Below the pieces are notes generated by a model. The model worked only from the letters and a program-made list of their open reading frames with translations, was not told the DNA's origin and ran no database searches. This document shows, in pieces, positions 34,349-45,124 of a DNA stretch of 64,000 bases (the stretch's first letter is position 1; the number at the start of each line of letters is the position of its first letter). A program made the translations under genes and the position numbers. The stretch is from contig NC_063264.1 of assembly GCF_019578655.1 (NCBI RefSeq), positions 10,705,213 through 10,769,212 of the forward strand, read 5' to 3'. This DNA is from Ricinus communis. Its lineage: Eukaryota > Streptophyta > Magnoliopsida > Malpighiales > Euphorbiaceae.

Positions 34349-35423
34349 TTCCTAACACAGGCATCAACACGGCCATGTTCGCAGCAGGAGGAGGAATTAA
34401 TTAAAAGAAAGAAAAGAGGAAAACAAAGGGGATATAACGAGGAGAACGTCCCAAACCCTAGTTTTTCTCTCTCTAAGGGTTTTCTGAGCTAAAACTAAGA
34501 AAAAAGGAGACTTGGATCAAGGTTTTAATTGGATTCTCTTCGGAGATTGAAGATTGGACGAGGTTCGTTGATTGGCTTCAATTCGAGCAAGAGGAACAAT
34601 AATCAATTCAAGATTAGGCAAGAGGAATTAGGTCTGTTTACTCTCATCCAAGGGTGTAATCTAGTTTCTCTACCTTTACTCATTATTGTAATTGAATTCT
34701 TGTGGGTTTTGATAATGAATATGATTAGCTAAACTTGTTAACCCATTGGGGTTCTTTATCTAGGGATTTTTGTACTTAACTTTTGAATTGAATGTATTGA
34801 TTCTCAATATTGGTTTGCAATGAAAGTGCTTGTTGATTTATTCTTCATATCGTGCTGAATGATTTTTGAAATTTGAATGTTCTTGAGAAAGATGTTGAGG
34901 TTTGGATTTCCCTTGTAACCTAGTATTGAATTCGCCTAAAGATAGTGTGTTCGTTCTACCCGATTGAGAATTAATAACTCTCAATAGTGTTAAATGGTAT
35001 ATAATGCTAATTTGGATAATTAGAGTTAGGAAGAGATTTCAACCTAACTAATCTAAGTTAAGATATTAGTGTCCTTGAGAAAGGCATTAATTGCGTAGAG
35101 ATTTCCCCACTGAAATTGAATTCAATCAATCAATTCCATTTTTAGTTTCCACTCCCTAGAGATAAGAATTCCCAAGGGGTTATTCCTTTACTTGAATTAA
35201 TCATTCCCTAGTAGCCGTACTTAGAGAACAATTAGAGTAGCTATTAGTTAATTTAGGAATTATTCATCAACGCCATTTTTTAGATTAGATAACAGAGAAG
35301 ATTGAGTAGGTTTAGGTTCACACGTTCTTTGGGGAATACGACACTTAGTACTCGCCGTTACCTGTACTCCACCGACAGGTACACTGCCTTAGGTCGTAGT
35401 CTTGCTTGACTTAGCAACCATCA
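34349..35423 (+). mobile_element. 3' LTR of element A, right part
   Basis: Resumes LTR A after element T and matches the 5' LTR 14713-15785, ending TTAGCAACCATCA. It directly abuts copia RNase H sequence on the minus strand, showing that element A sits inside a copia element. Confidence 0.9.
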
Positions 35424-35762
35424 ATAAATCACATAAGCACCAGTTGAATAATAGCTATCTTTATCTCCACCCCAATCTGCATCTGAGATGGCATGTAAGG
35501 TGGCATTTGAACTCCGATGAAGTTGTAACTCTTTGTATTGAGTGCCAACAAGATAGCGAAATATTCTTTTCACAAGAAGCCAATGTTCATTAGTCGGTTT
35601 ATGCATAAATTGGGACAATTTATTGACTGGGAGAGCAATATCAGGTCTGGTCATTAATAGATATTGAAGACTGCCAATGACAGCTCTATATTCTGAGGGA
35701 TCCTGAAGAAGTTCACTTGAGTGCATCATTGATGACAATAGAGGACTCATCGGTGTCTACAC
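35424..35762 (-). pseudogene. pol: Copia RNase H, N-terminal part
   Basis: Minus strand: ELLQDPSEYRAVIGSLQYLL, TRPDIALPVNKLSQFMH, WLLVKRIFRYLVGT and LHAISDADWGGDKDSYYSTG. These are the standard copia connection and RNase H motifs. The frame is cut at AYVIY by LTR A, and the continuation lies at 14386-14712. Confidence 0.9.
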
Positions 35763-36600
35763 AGGCTTTGCATCTATCATTTTGGTGCGAGTTAATAAAT
35801 CTCTCAAGTATTTTCATTGAGATAGCAATAAACCTTAATGATTCGGAACAACTTTGACACCAAGAAAATATGACAATGGTCCTAGATCTTTTATTGAGAA
35901 CTTTGCAGCAAGAGTGCTTGTAAATTGTTCTATGTTGTCAACATTATTACCTGTAATAATAATATCGTCAACATAGACCAAAATATAAATTAGATCACCT
36001 TTAGACTGATGTACAATGAGAGATGTATCTGCATATGAATTTTTAAATCCCAGTTGAAGAATAAAATCTTTTAATTCATAGTACCATGCCCTTAGGGCTT
36101 GCTTCAAGCCATAAATTGCTTTCCTTAGTTTGCAAACATGTGAATGATTTTCTAGATCAATGAAGCCCGGTGGTTGACACATGTACATTGTCTCATGAAG
36201 ATGTCCTTGTAAGAATGCATTGTTTACATCTAGTTGTCGTAGCAATCGGCCTTTAAACAATGCAATGCTCAAGACAAGACGTATTATTGTTGGTTTAATC
36301 ACCGGGCTAAAGGCATCATGATAATCCACACCTGGCCTTTGATGAAATCCTTTAGCAACGAAAAGAGCTTTAAACCTGTCAACAGTACCATTAGAGGAAA
36401 ATTTAGTACGAAAAATCCATTTACAGCCAACCACATTCTTAGAAGGATCTGATGGAACTAATTCCCAGGTTCCATTTTTCACTAAAGCATAATACTCCTT
36501 AGACATAGCTTTACGCCATTTGGGATCCTTTAAAGCTTGACTGGTTGATGTGGGTTCAAGAGAGTTGGATTGTTGGAGTTGAGTGTTTAGGTTGAGTTTT
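35763..36600 (-). pseudogene. pol: Copia reverse transcriptase
   Basis: Open stretch 35835-36506 on the minus strand: NGTWELVPSDPSKNVVGCKW, AKGFHQRPGVDYHDAFSPV, RQLDVNNAFLQGHLHETMYM, CKLRKAIYGLKQALRAWY and IYILVYVDDIIITGN. The catalytic Y-V-D-D (35964-35975) is intact. A stop or frameshift separates it from the RNase H connection at about 35763-35835. It is well preserved compared with the gypsy RTs here. Confidence 0.9.
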
Positions 36601-37022
36601 TGAATAGGTTTATGAATGTTATTGTCTGATCTTGTTTACATATGGTGGGGTTGGGTGGTGTTTGAAGGGTGTGGATTTGATGAGGAGAGATTTTGTTGCG
36701 GTTGAGCTGATTGTTGATTCTTAGATACTGATAGAGTGTTACCTACAGTTGAAGATATGAGTGACCTTGATGATGAATTAGCAATTGGGACTTTGATGAT
36801 TAGTGGAATCCAAGTAGATAATGATAGGTCACGTATTTCAGATTTTGATGAGTTAATAGTTTTAAAGGGAAATATAGACTCAATAAACCTTATGTGTCTA
36901 GAAGTGTAAATTTTAGAGGAGGATGTATCAAAACATAGATAAGCACTCTGCGTTAAGGAATAACCCAGAAAAACACATGGCTTTGACCGAGATTCTAATT
37001 TATGTGGTGTATATGGTCTTAG
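36601..37022 (-). pseudogene. Copia integrase-RT spacer
   Basis: Low-complexity, serine/asparagine/proline-rich coding remnant in several frames between copia integrase and RT, as usual for copia polyproteins. No domain recognised. Confidence 0.5.
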
Positions 37023-37749
37023 TCAAGGGTAGCACAAGCACCCAAAAATCTGTAATTTTGAATAATTAGGTGTTTTTTGAAAAAAAGAATCATATGGGAA
37101 GAGAAGATTAAGGGTTTGGGTAGGCATTCTGTTTATCAAATACATTGTAGTTGAAAAGGCATAATTCGAATAGGATAAAGGAATAGATGCATGAGACAAA
37201 AGGGTTAACCCAGTTTCAACAATATGGAGATGTCTCCTTTCAGCTAGGCCATTGTGTTCAGGTGTGTGAGGAGTAGTGAGATGTGTAACACCATGTTTTG
37301 CTAAAAATTGTTTTAAAGCCATATATTCACCACCGTTATCAGAGTATAAAATTTTGAGGTGATTTTCAACAATGGCTTTGAATCTAATAAAACTTCCTTA
37401 ACATCAGATTTACATTTCAAAGGATAAAACCAAATGTATTTGGTATGGTGATCAATAAAAATCACATAATGTTTAAATCCTTCAGATGATATTCCCGGTG
37501 AGGTCCATACATCAAAGAATATGATATCTAAAAGATTCTTTGACACAAGAGAAGAAGAGGAAGAAAAAGGTTGTTTATGACTTTTATTGCACTGATAAGA
37601 ATTACAAAAATCAGAAGACATAGAAGATATTTGAAGATTATTTTTGGAGACAATATGCCTCATTATTGGAAGAGCTGGGTGTCCTAAACAATTGTGCCAC
37701 TCAAAGGACGTTGCTTTTAGACTGGAGAAGGCAAGAATAGGTTGAGAAG
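37023..37749 (-). pseudogene. pol: Copia GAG-pre-integrase and integrase
   Basis: Minus strand: SFEWHNCLGHPALPIMRHIV (pre-integrase zinc region), FFDVWTSPGISSEGFKHYVI and FIDHHTKYIWFYPLKCKSDV of the core, then LAKHGVTHLTTPHTPEHNGL with the integrase E region HNGLAERRHLHIVE. A frameshift near 37310-37320 separates the two open stretches. The N-terminal end is cut at 37749 by LTR D, so gag and protease are missing. Confidence 0.9.
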
Positions 37750-39201
37750 TGATGTGCGTAAAATACACACATCTAAATGGGGTTTTTAAGATTGATTTTA
37801 TGGACATTTGGATGTGAATTGGTCCCAACACTCACCCTATGCGTCTGTTTGGTGCATTAGGTTCAAAAGAAGTCAATCAAAGAATGATAAAGGGAAGAAT
37901 TGGAGCATAATTGGACGTCAAAGCTGCTGAAACAAGCTAAGTATGCGCATGAGGAAGCTGAACAGGGCCGTGTTAGTTTCAACACTGGCCGTATTCCCAA
38001 CACGAGCACCAACACGGCTGTGTTCGGTGCATCAAACATCAATGGAAAAGAAGTTTTTAGGGAGCACGGCCACATAGTGTAACACGGGCATAAACACCAG
38101 CAGGTGTTAGGAACACGGGCATCAACATGGTCGTGTTGGCGGCAACAGGGGGAATTAATTAAAAGAAAGAAGAGAGGAAAGAAAAAGGAGAGCGGGGGAG
38201 AACGTCCTAAACCTTAATATTTCTCTCTCTAACGGTTTTCTGAGGTGGAACCAAGGAAAAAGGAGACTTGGATCAAGGTTTCAATTGGATTCCCTTCAAA
38301 GATTGAAGATTGGGCGAGGTTCGTTGATTGGTTTTCAAATCGAGCAAGAGGAACAAGAATCGATTCAATTCAAGCAAGAGGAGTTGGGGCTGTTTACTCT
38401 AATCCAAGGGTGTAATCGGGTTTCTCTACCTTTACTCATTGTTGTAATTGAATTCTTGTGGATTTTGGTAATGAACATGATTAGCTAGATTGATTAGATC
38501 CATTGGGATTTCTTTACTATGTTGGTTGATATTATATTGTTGGATTGTTTGGGTTAGTTTTGTATTCTTCTTGCTTTCAGTATTAATAAGATAATGCATT
38601 ATTCATGAGACGTTGTGAATAGTGTGTTTAGATTGCTTTGGGTGATTGAGAAGTCCATTTGGCAATTGGAATTTTGAATAGCAAGAACTGGTTAATAATC
38701 GCTTAGAGATAAGGATAATTAACTAGCCGGATTAAGAATTAACAAAGCTTAATAGAGGCGGATTAAAGCTTAATGCTAATTTAAGAATCAATTGTTAGGA
38801 AGAGATTCCAACTTTAGGTTATTAGGTTTAGGAATTCAGTTATCTCAAGAGAGAAACCGAATTCGGTTAAGAATTCGTCCACGGGTAGCATAATTAGACT
38901 CACCAATCCTGTATCTTTTGTTTGATTGCCAAGTAGTTTAGGTTCTCTTTGGGTTTGCTTTCCTGTCTTGGTTATTTTATTTATCAATTACTCCTGCATC
39001 TCCCTTAGAACTTAGCTTGTAGCTATTAGTTAGTTTAGAAAGTATTCATCACTCATTTTAGGTTAATATAATAAAGAACAAAGGAGTAACTCTGGGCTTT
39101 CACTTTCCCGAGGAATACGACCTTGATACTCGCCATTAGTGCTAGACTGCATCGATAGGTACACTGCCTTAGATTGTAGCTAACACAGATAGCAGCCATC
39201 A
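37750..39201 (+). mobile_element. LTR D, recombinant 5' LTR (A-type start, B-type end)
   Basis: Starts TGATGTGCGTAAAATACACA and follows LTR A (GGTTTCAATTGGATTC and ATTGAAGATTGGGCGAGGTT) up to about 38460. From CATGATTAGCTAGATTGATT it follows LTR B (GTTGGATTGTTTGGGTTAGT, AACTAGCCGGATTAAGAATT) to the end AGCAGCCATCA. A tRNA-Asp primer-binding site follows, so it is a 5' LTR. It truncates the copia gag end. The matching 3' LTR was not found. Confidence 0.85.
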
Positions 39202-39207
39202 AGGTTT

Positions 39208-39225
39208 TAGCGCCGTTGCCGGGGA
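39208..39225 (+). promoter_or_regulatory. Primer-binding site for tRNA-Asp (element D)
   Basis: TAGCGCCGTTGCCGGGGA matches the complement of the plant tRNA-Asp 3' end except G to A at the second base. Confidence 0.8.
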
Positions 39226-39339
39226 ATGTTTGAAAAATAGAGTGAAATTTGCTATTTATTAATTTAGCCATTTTATTTTTATTTTTATTTATGTTTTGTT
39301 TGTACATATTTATTTAGTTAAGTTTATGATTCAGATAGT

Positions 39340-40436
39340 GAATGATAAGGAGGTTCAATGCTAAACTTTTTGTATGACACGTTGGAAAATGGGATCAGGA
39401 ACCAAGAGAGTGCTAAAAATTAGGATACCCGTGCATCTTTAGAAGCTCAAGTGGAATCGTTTTGTAGGGCTACCGATCAACTCTCCACTCTTATCCTTTC
39501 ATCTCATGTTTTTTGTGAATTTTGTTGTGGTTTACATCTGAGTAAAGATTGTCCATTATATAGTGATGTTGCTCATTGTTCTTATAACTATGAACTGGTG
39601 AATTATACGGGAAGTTGGCCAAATGACTTGTATGGAAGCACCGATAATCAAGAGTTGAGCATTCATTCACCCTTTGGATGGAGCTTAGATGGCCAAGAAC
39701 CACTAGAATATCAGCAGCCTAATCTTGCACCATCAACTTAAGGTGAAGAGTTAGTGTCAGAGGAGCTGATGATGAGGTTTATTGCAAGTCTTGAGGATAG
39801 ATTCCAACAAACAGAGAGCATACTTGAAGATCAACAAGCCTCGATTAAGAACATAGAACATCAAGTAGGCTTAATCTTCAAGTTAAGCCTACCGATCAAC
39901 TCTCCACTCTTATCCTTTCATCTCATGTTTTTTGTGAATTTTGTTGTGGTTTACATCTGAGTAAAGATTGTCCATTATATAGTGATGTTGCTCATTGTTC
40001 TTATAACTATGAACTGGTGAATTATACGGGAAGTTGGCCAAATGACTTGTATGGAAGCACCAATAATCAAGAGTTGAGCATTCATTCACCCTTTGGATGG
40101 AGCTTAGATGGCCAAGAACCACTAGAATATCAGCAGCCTAATCTTGCACCATCAACTTAAGGTGAAGAGTTAGTGTTAGAGGAGCTGATGATGAGGTTTA
40201 TTGCAAGTCTTGAGGATAGATTCCAACAAACAGAGAGCATACTTGAAGATCAACAAGCCTCGATTAAGAACATAGAACATCAAGTAGGCTTAATCTTCAA
40301 GTTACTAGCTGAAGAGCAATTGGAAACTCCATCAAACGCTACTAAATCCGAGGAACACTTGAGCGGCGTCACTTTGCGTTCAGGTGAAAATTTTTTTGGG
40401 TTATTTATTATGTTTGACGATGATGCTTCCGTGTAG
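39340..40436 (+). pseudogene. gag: Element D gag-like region with 419-bp tandem duplication
   Basis: Encodes an Athila-like Gag tail: CX2CX3HX4C knuckle CEFCCGLHLSKDC, MMRFIASLEDRFQQTESILE, QASIKNIEHQVGLIF and SGVTLRSGENFF, the last matching LRSGKE in element A. The capsid part before the knuckle is missing. The block 39470-39888 is repeated in tandem at 39889-40307 with only a few differences. Because 419 is not a multiple of three, the duplication shifts the reading frame. No protease or RT follows. Confidence 0.8.
39470..40307 (+). repeat. Direct tandem duplication, two units of 419 bp
   Basis: CTACCGATCAACTCTCCACT recurs 419 bp apart, and both copies run to ATCTTCAAGTTA. Differences seen include CACCGATAATC/CACCAATAATC and GTGTCAG/GTGTTAG. 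The near identity implies an event younger than the other decay in element D. Confidence 0.9.
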
Positions 40437-41100
40437 GACGACTCTTTGAACATGGAGATAGAACCAGAAAAGGAAGAGGTAAACATGATTCCTCTAAAAG
40501 ACTATCCATAGGAATGCACAGTTGATGATGATGAGTTGCAGTTAGAGGAATTTTTGGTGGATTTTCCACAAGTCCCTTCGACCATGGAAGATGAGCACGA
40601 GTTATCTAATGAAGAAGTCTTGGAGGAGCTCGAGTTTCTTCTAGCAAGGGAACCAAGCCAAGGACTAGAGAAAACCATCGACGTTCCTAAAGAAATTGCC
40701 TAACCTTCGATCCTTCCAATTGGTAAAACTTCAGCTTTCAAATTGGAAGAGCCCCGAGAGCTTTATGACTACGTGCAATTATACGAGGAGCGAGTTTGGC
40801 CCATCATACTAGCAGCTTGCTTGATAGTCGAGAAGAGGAAATTGATGATTATCCCTCTAAGCGGATACTTGAAGCCATTTGCTTGGAAGAAGGATGGATG
40901 GTCATCAATCCCCACCGTTTGCTTTCACCATAAGTGCAGCTAAAAAGACTCATCACATCAAAAAGAAGCGCTTTTGGGAGGCACCCCAAATTCTATTTTT
41001 CAATTTTAATACTCTACCCTTTCATTGTGAACTTAGTTTGATTAGAGTTTACAATTTGTTTTTGTTAAGTTTTATTTATGTTGAGTGTATGAGTTGAGGA
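40437..41100 (+). pseudogene. Element D linker and unidentified C-terminal ORF
   Basis: Acidic sequence including LSNEEVLEELEFLLARE, homologous to the protease-RT linker of element A, then SAFKLEEPRELYDYVQLYEE, ILAACLIVEKRKL and WKKDGWSSIPTVCFHH (open stretch 40743-40943). I do not recognise the last part as a known domain. No RT, RNase H or integrase is present. With the gag-only start, element D looks non-autonomous, or heavily deleted. Confidence 0.6.
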
Positions 41101-41884
41101 CTTATTGGCTGTGCAGGTGAGAAAGAGTGAGAAAGTGCTGAGAATCACAAGTTTTGCATTTTTTTGGAGTGCAACACGGGCGTGTTCAAGACCGTGTTCA
41201 TTAACACGGACTGTGTTCTAATTGAAGAAAATCAAATTAAGAAGAACACGTTCATAGAAGGAAACACGGGCATTTATGCCCGACCGTGTCCCCAACGCGT
41301 TCCCTTATTTCATAAACACGGGCGTGTTTTCAGAAGTTGGTAAGTCAGCACGTTTAAATTCGATTAACACGGCCCAATATTCAGACCGTGTTCATTAACA
41401 CGGCCCCTGTTAGTGAACACGGGCGTGTTCCGTACACTGCCTATATATACCACTTCATTTCAAAATGGCCAAAAATTTTGCTCTCTCCCTTTAGTTTTAG
41501 CAATTCTCTCCTCTCTTACTCTCTCACTTCTTATTTCTCATCCTGAAGGCTTTGGATATTGTGTTTGTCAAGTAAGTACCCTCCAACTTCATTTTCCATT
41601 TTTTTATTTATTTTGATATTAGTTCGAATTTATCTTTTCTTTGTGTTCGAATTTGTGTTTCAATTTTTTTTAGTTTATTTCTTTATTTTATTATTTGGTG
41701 CATGCATTTACATTCATGTTTGTGCTTAATTTTCTTTTGTTTTCTTTAATTTAGTTTATATGCTTAACTTGCTCATATTTTCCATTTTTCTTTTCTACCA
41801 TTATTAATGATTGTGATTAATTCTTTATTTTCCTCTTTATTATTATTGTTGGCAGCTAAACAATAAGCTCTGTCATATATAGTC
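41101..41884 (+). other. Promoter-like region rich in ACACGGGCGTGTT motifs
   Basis: Between 41165 and 41435 the motifs AACACGG and CCGTGTT or CGTGTTC recur more than ten times, many in facing pairs. They precede CTATATATACC (41441-41451), a good TATA box. A pyrimidine-rich stretch follows. The layout resembles the U3-R region of the A, B and E LTRs but the sequence is different, so it may be the LTR of another family whose ends I could not define. Confidence 0.5.
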
Positions 41885-42140
41885 GACTCTGTTGTATCGA
41901 TATGATCCTAGCCATATTATCAGGATACCAAAAATTGAAGTTTCTAAGAAACTCACATATGTTGAAGAACTGATTCAGATATTAGACCGACAGGTTAGAA
42001 AATTAAGAAACAAGGAAATTCCTATGGTAAAGGTGAAATGGAGTCAACATTCATCTAAGGAAGCAACTTGGAAACTAGAGAAGCATATGATGGATAAATA
42101 CCCGAACTTATTTGGCATTTCTGTTGGCGATTAGTTAATT
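41885..42140 (+). pseudogene. pol: Tekay/Del-type pol tail with chromodomain-like motif
   Basis: Open stretch 41892-42134: YRYDPSHIIRIPKIEVSKKL, LIQILDRQVRKLRNKEIPMV and KWSQHSSKEATWKLEKHMMD. It is homologous to the C-terminus of element T but diverged. The rest of pol is missing on the left. It is followed by GTGGGTAGGAAT and LTR F, so it is the 3' end of a separate chromovirus. Confidence 0.85.
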
Positions 42141-42172
42141 TCGAGGACAAAATGTTTTAAGTGGGTAGGAAT

Positions 42173-43509
42173 TGTCACGATCAAATTTTTTTTAATTAAT
42201 AATTAATATTCATTAGCATGTCATTAAACATGTCATTTGCATCATAATTATGTATTACCTATTTTATTATATTATGTGGTAGATAAATCAATTATTTAGT
42301 TACATATTGATTTAATTGAAAAGTAATAATTTTGGACTAAATTAGAAAGTTAGAAAGAACGAGGATTAAATTGTAAAATTTCCTATTTTTACACCAATTT
42401 ACCACCTCTTCATTTCTTCATTTCTACATATACTTCCTATTGCCTCTTCTTCTTTATCTCTCTCATTCTTCTCCTTTTCTTCTTCAAACCTTTCATTTAA
42501 ATTTTGATTTCCTAATCAAACTCTACAAATCTTTAGTAAGTGGAAATCTATTTCTTCTTATAAGTTTGAAGGATTTGGGCTTTCATAATCAAGGGAAACA
42601 AAGGTTCGTCCAAAGGCAAGGAAGTGGTAAGAGAAAAAGAATAGGGTTACTTTATTATCCTATAAATTTTGATAAGTATTTAATAGATTAAACTTTGTGT
42701 ATATTGAGTAGGAACTACTACATTTGATTACTTGATAATCTCTTGGTTGACTGAGTTGATATAGGTTATGTTCTTGGCCTATTGTAAAATGAATTGATTG
42801 TGATGTGTTGTGAAGTGAATTCATTGTGATTAAGGATTGATGACTCTTGAATTGATATTGTGTGATCGGAAAAGCTGAGACGGGCGGTTAGCTACCCGAG
42901 TATGTGAGATGGCAAGACTGAGTCGGGCAGATAGTCTTGTCAAGTGGTCACTGAAATGTGAAAATGTGAGGAAATGTGAGGATGAGTCATATGATCCTAA
43001 TTTAATAGAAATAATGTGGAATTGAATTATTTGACTTGGTTGAGTTCGAGATTATTTGCATTATGTGAGATGAAATTATTTGTTTATGAGAATAATTGAA
43101 ATGGTTGATTTTTTAATTGTCAGTTAAGTGTTGGTGTAATTTTCTATATTTCATAAAGACTTGATAATTCTAGCCTAATATACTATAGTTTAGTAAATTA
43201 AATGCTTATTGAGTCGCTAGCTCATTTCTTAGCAATTTTTTCCAGGTTAGTGCAGTTGTAGATAGCCTTAGCTGTGCATTGCTCTCTTTGCATCACCAAC
43301 ATTATCAAAATAGAGGAGTTATCTCAAGCATTGGGGCATTTTGGGTACTTGTATGAATTAAACTAGTGTATAAATATTCCTTATGTATATTAAGTATGTT
43401 ATGCCACTTAAATTGCATGAATGTATATTATAACTAAGTAATAAATTATGTTTATTAAGTTAATTATATATATTGCCATACAATTAGATGTTTGAGTTTG
43501 GGTGCTACA
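42173..43509 (+). mobile_element. LTR F (3' LTR of a Tekay/Del-like element)
   Basis: Runs from TGTCACGATCAAATT, just after the purine tract, to TTTGGGTGCTACA (1,337 bp). The ends are only loosely inverted (TGT.../...ACA) but their position next to pol and the change to Athila-like sequence at 43510 support these limits. Internally it has GGCGGTTAGCTACCCGAG and GGCAAGACTGAGTCGGGC, reminiscent of the repeated GGCGGAGCAGC block of LTR T. Confidence 0.7.
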
Positions 43510-43685
43510 ATTATAATTCTTTCTTAAAGGTGTATAACTTGTTAGTTACTTGAGTTTCATTCTTTATATGTTGAATAAGTTTGAGTTGTGAACTTTAGCA
43601 TGGATACTGAGGGGTGATTATTGCTTGTGCATGTATTGAGTTATTGATTGCTTGAGGACAAGCAAAAGCTTAAGTGTGAGGTGAT
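43510..43685 (+). other. 3' end of an Athila-like interior (family E)
   Basis: A short non-coding stretch ending with TTGCTTGAGGACAAGCAA (43648-43665) and AGCTTAAGTGTGAGGTG directly before LTR E1. The G run is interrupted by an A compared with B1. Everything upstream of this tail has been replaced by LTR F. Confidence 0.75.
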
Positions 43686-45124
43686 TTATAGGCATCATAT
43701 TATACATATTTACATGCCCAATTGCTTACATTTTTGTGCATAGTTATCTCATTTTATGCTAGAATCACCTATCTTTTGGTTCCTTTCACGTTTCAAGTCA
43801 TTATCGAGGGACATTATCAATAATCAAGGGAAATATGCGCAATTACGGACCAGAATCCATCAAATTGAGCAAGGACTAGCATTTTGGCATGTAGCTACCC
43901 TCTAAGAGTGCCATTTTGGCATAGTTTTCGAAGCCACCACTGCCTCCACCACGGACCGTGGTGGCTCAGCACCGGCTAGGGCACAGCTTGGAAGAAGTCA
44001 ACAGACGCAGAAAGTAGAAGTCCTGCACGGCCTGGACTCCGCTCGTGCTTATCAGCATAGGCTTGACCACAGCCATGTTGAAGGGATTATATAGGCAAAA
44101 ATGATTTGCTGAATCAGGGTTCAATTTTCTGACTTGATTTCCATTATACTAGCTTAAACCATCTGCTTCTAGACTTCAATTCTCGACCTTAGAAGATCAT
44201 TTCATCAATTCAAGGAGGGATTACACTTGTTTTAACATCAAATTGAAGATCAAATAAAGATTTGGGAGCATTCAAGTGGCAAAATAGGGTTTACTATTCT
44301 AAATTAGGAATTTAGGGTTTCTCATCCAACTTGAAGAAGAAGGGTGTACATGCCTTTAATTTACTTTTCTGAATCTATTCTTTACTTTGTGTTGCTTATT
44401 AGCATGAGTAGCTAAATTTATCAAACCCATTGGGGTTCCTATGTTGTTGGATTTGTTTTAATGTCATGAGATTTTGATTATCAATTCTTGATTCTGCTTG
44501 CTTTCATTATTAACGAGAAATCACTTTATTCATGAGATGTTGTGAGTTGTGGTATTTAGATTGTTTTATGTAATTGAGAAATTCATTTAGTAATTGGAAA
44601 TCTGAATAGCAAGAACTAGTTAATACTCACTTAGAGATAAGGGTAATTGACTAGCCGGATTAAGAATTAACAAAGCTTAATACAGGCGGGTTAAACCTTA
44701 ATGCTAATCGAATAATCGATCGTTAGGAAGAGATTCCAACTTTATGTTATTAGGTTTAGGAATTCGGTTATCTCGAGAGGGAGACCGAGTTCAGTTAAGA
44801 CTTCATCCATGGGTAATTGCAATTGATAATCAATTTAATCTTTATCTTCACTAAAATCCAATTAACTTAGGTCCTCTAGGGTTTGCTCTTTCCTTCGAGA
44901 GTTTTCTTAAATTCTTTTAGATTATTTGACATTTAATTAATTGCTTGTTCATATTTAATCATAGCATAACACTTTATTGATTTGTTTAGGTTAGATAACA
45001 TAAGATGCTATAGTAGGTCTAGGTTCACCCTTTCCCGAGAATACGACCTTGATACTCACCATTTGTGCTAGTCTGCATCGATAGGTTCACTGCCTTAGAT
45101 TGTAGCTACATAAAAATCTTATCA
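43686..45124 (+). mobile_element. LTR E1 (Athila-like 3' LTR)
   Basis: About 1,439 bp ending AAAAATCTTATCA. Similar to LTR E2 (56171-57388) over its first 1.2 kb: ATGCCCAATTGC, GACATTATCAATAATC, CGGACCAGAATCCATCAAA. CACGGCC-type inverted repeats (43940-44075) precede a TATA box at about 44086-44095. Its 3' half shares the conserved LTR-B block. The first base is TTATAGG, where E2 has TGATGTT. Confidence 0.8.

Noticed and set aside
42440..42691. An 83-codon open frame in LTR F as a gene
   Set aside because: Lies wholly inside an LTR, low-complexity leucine/serine start, no homologue in the other LTRs.
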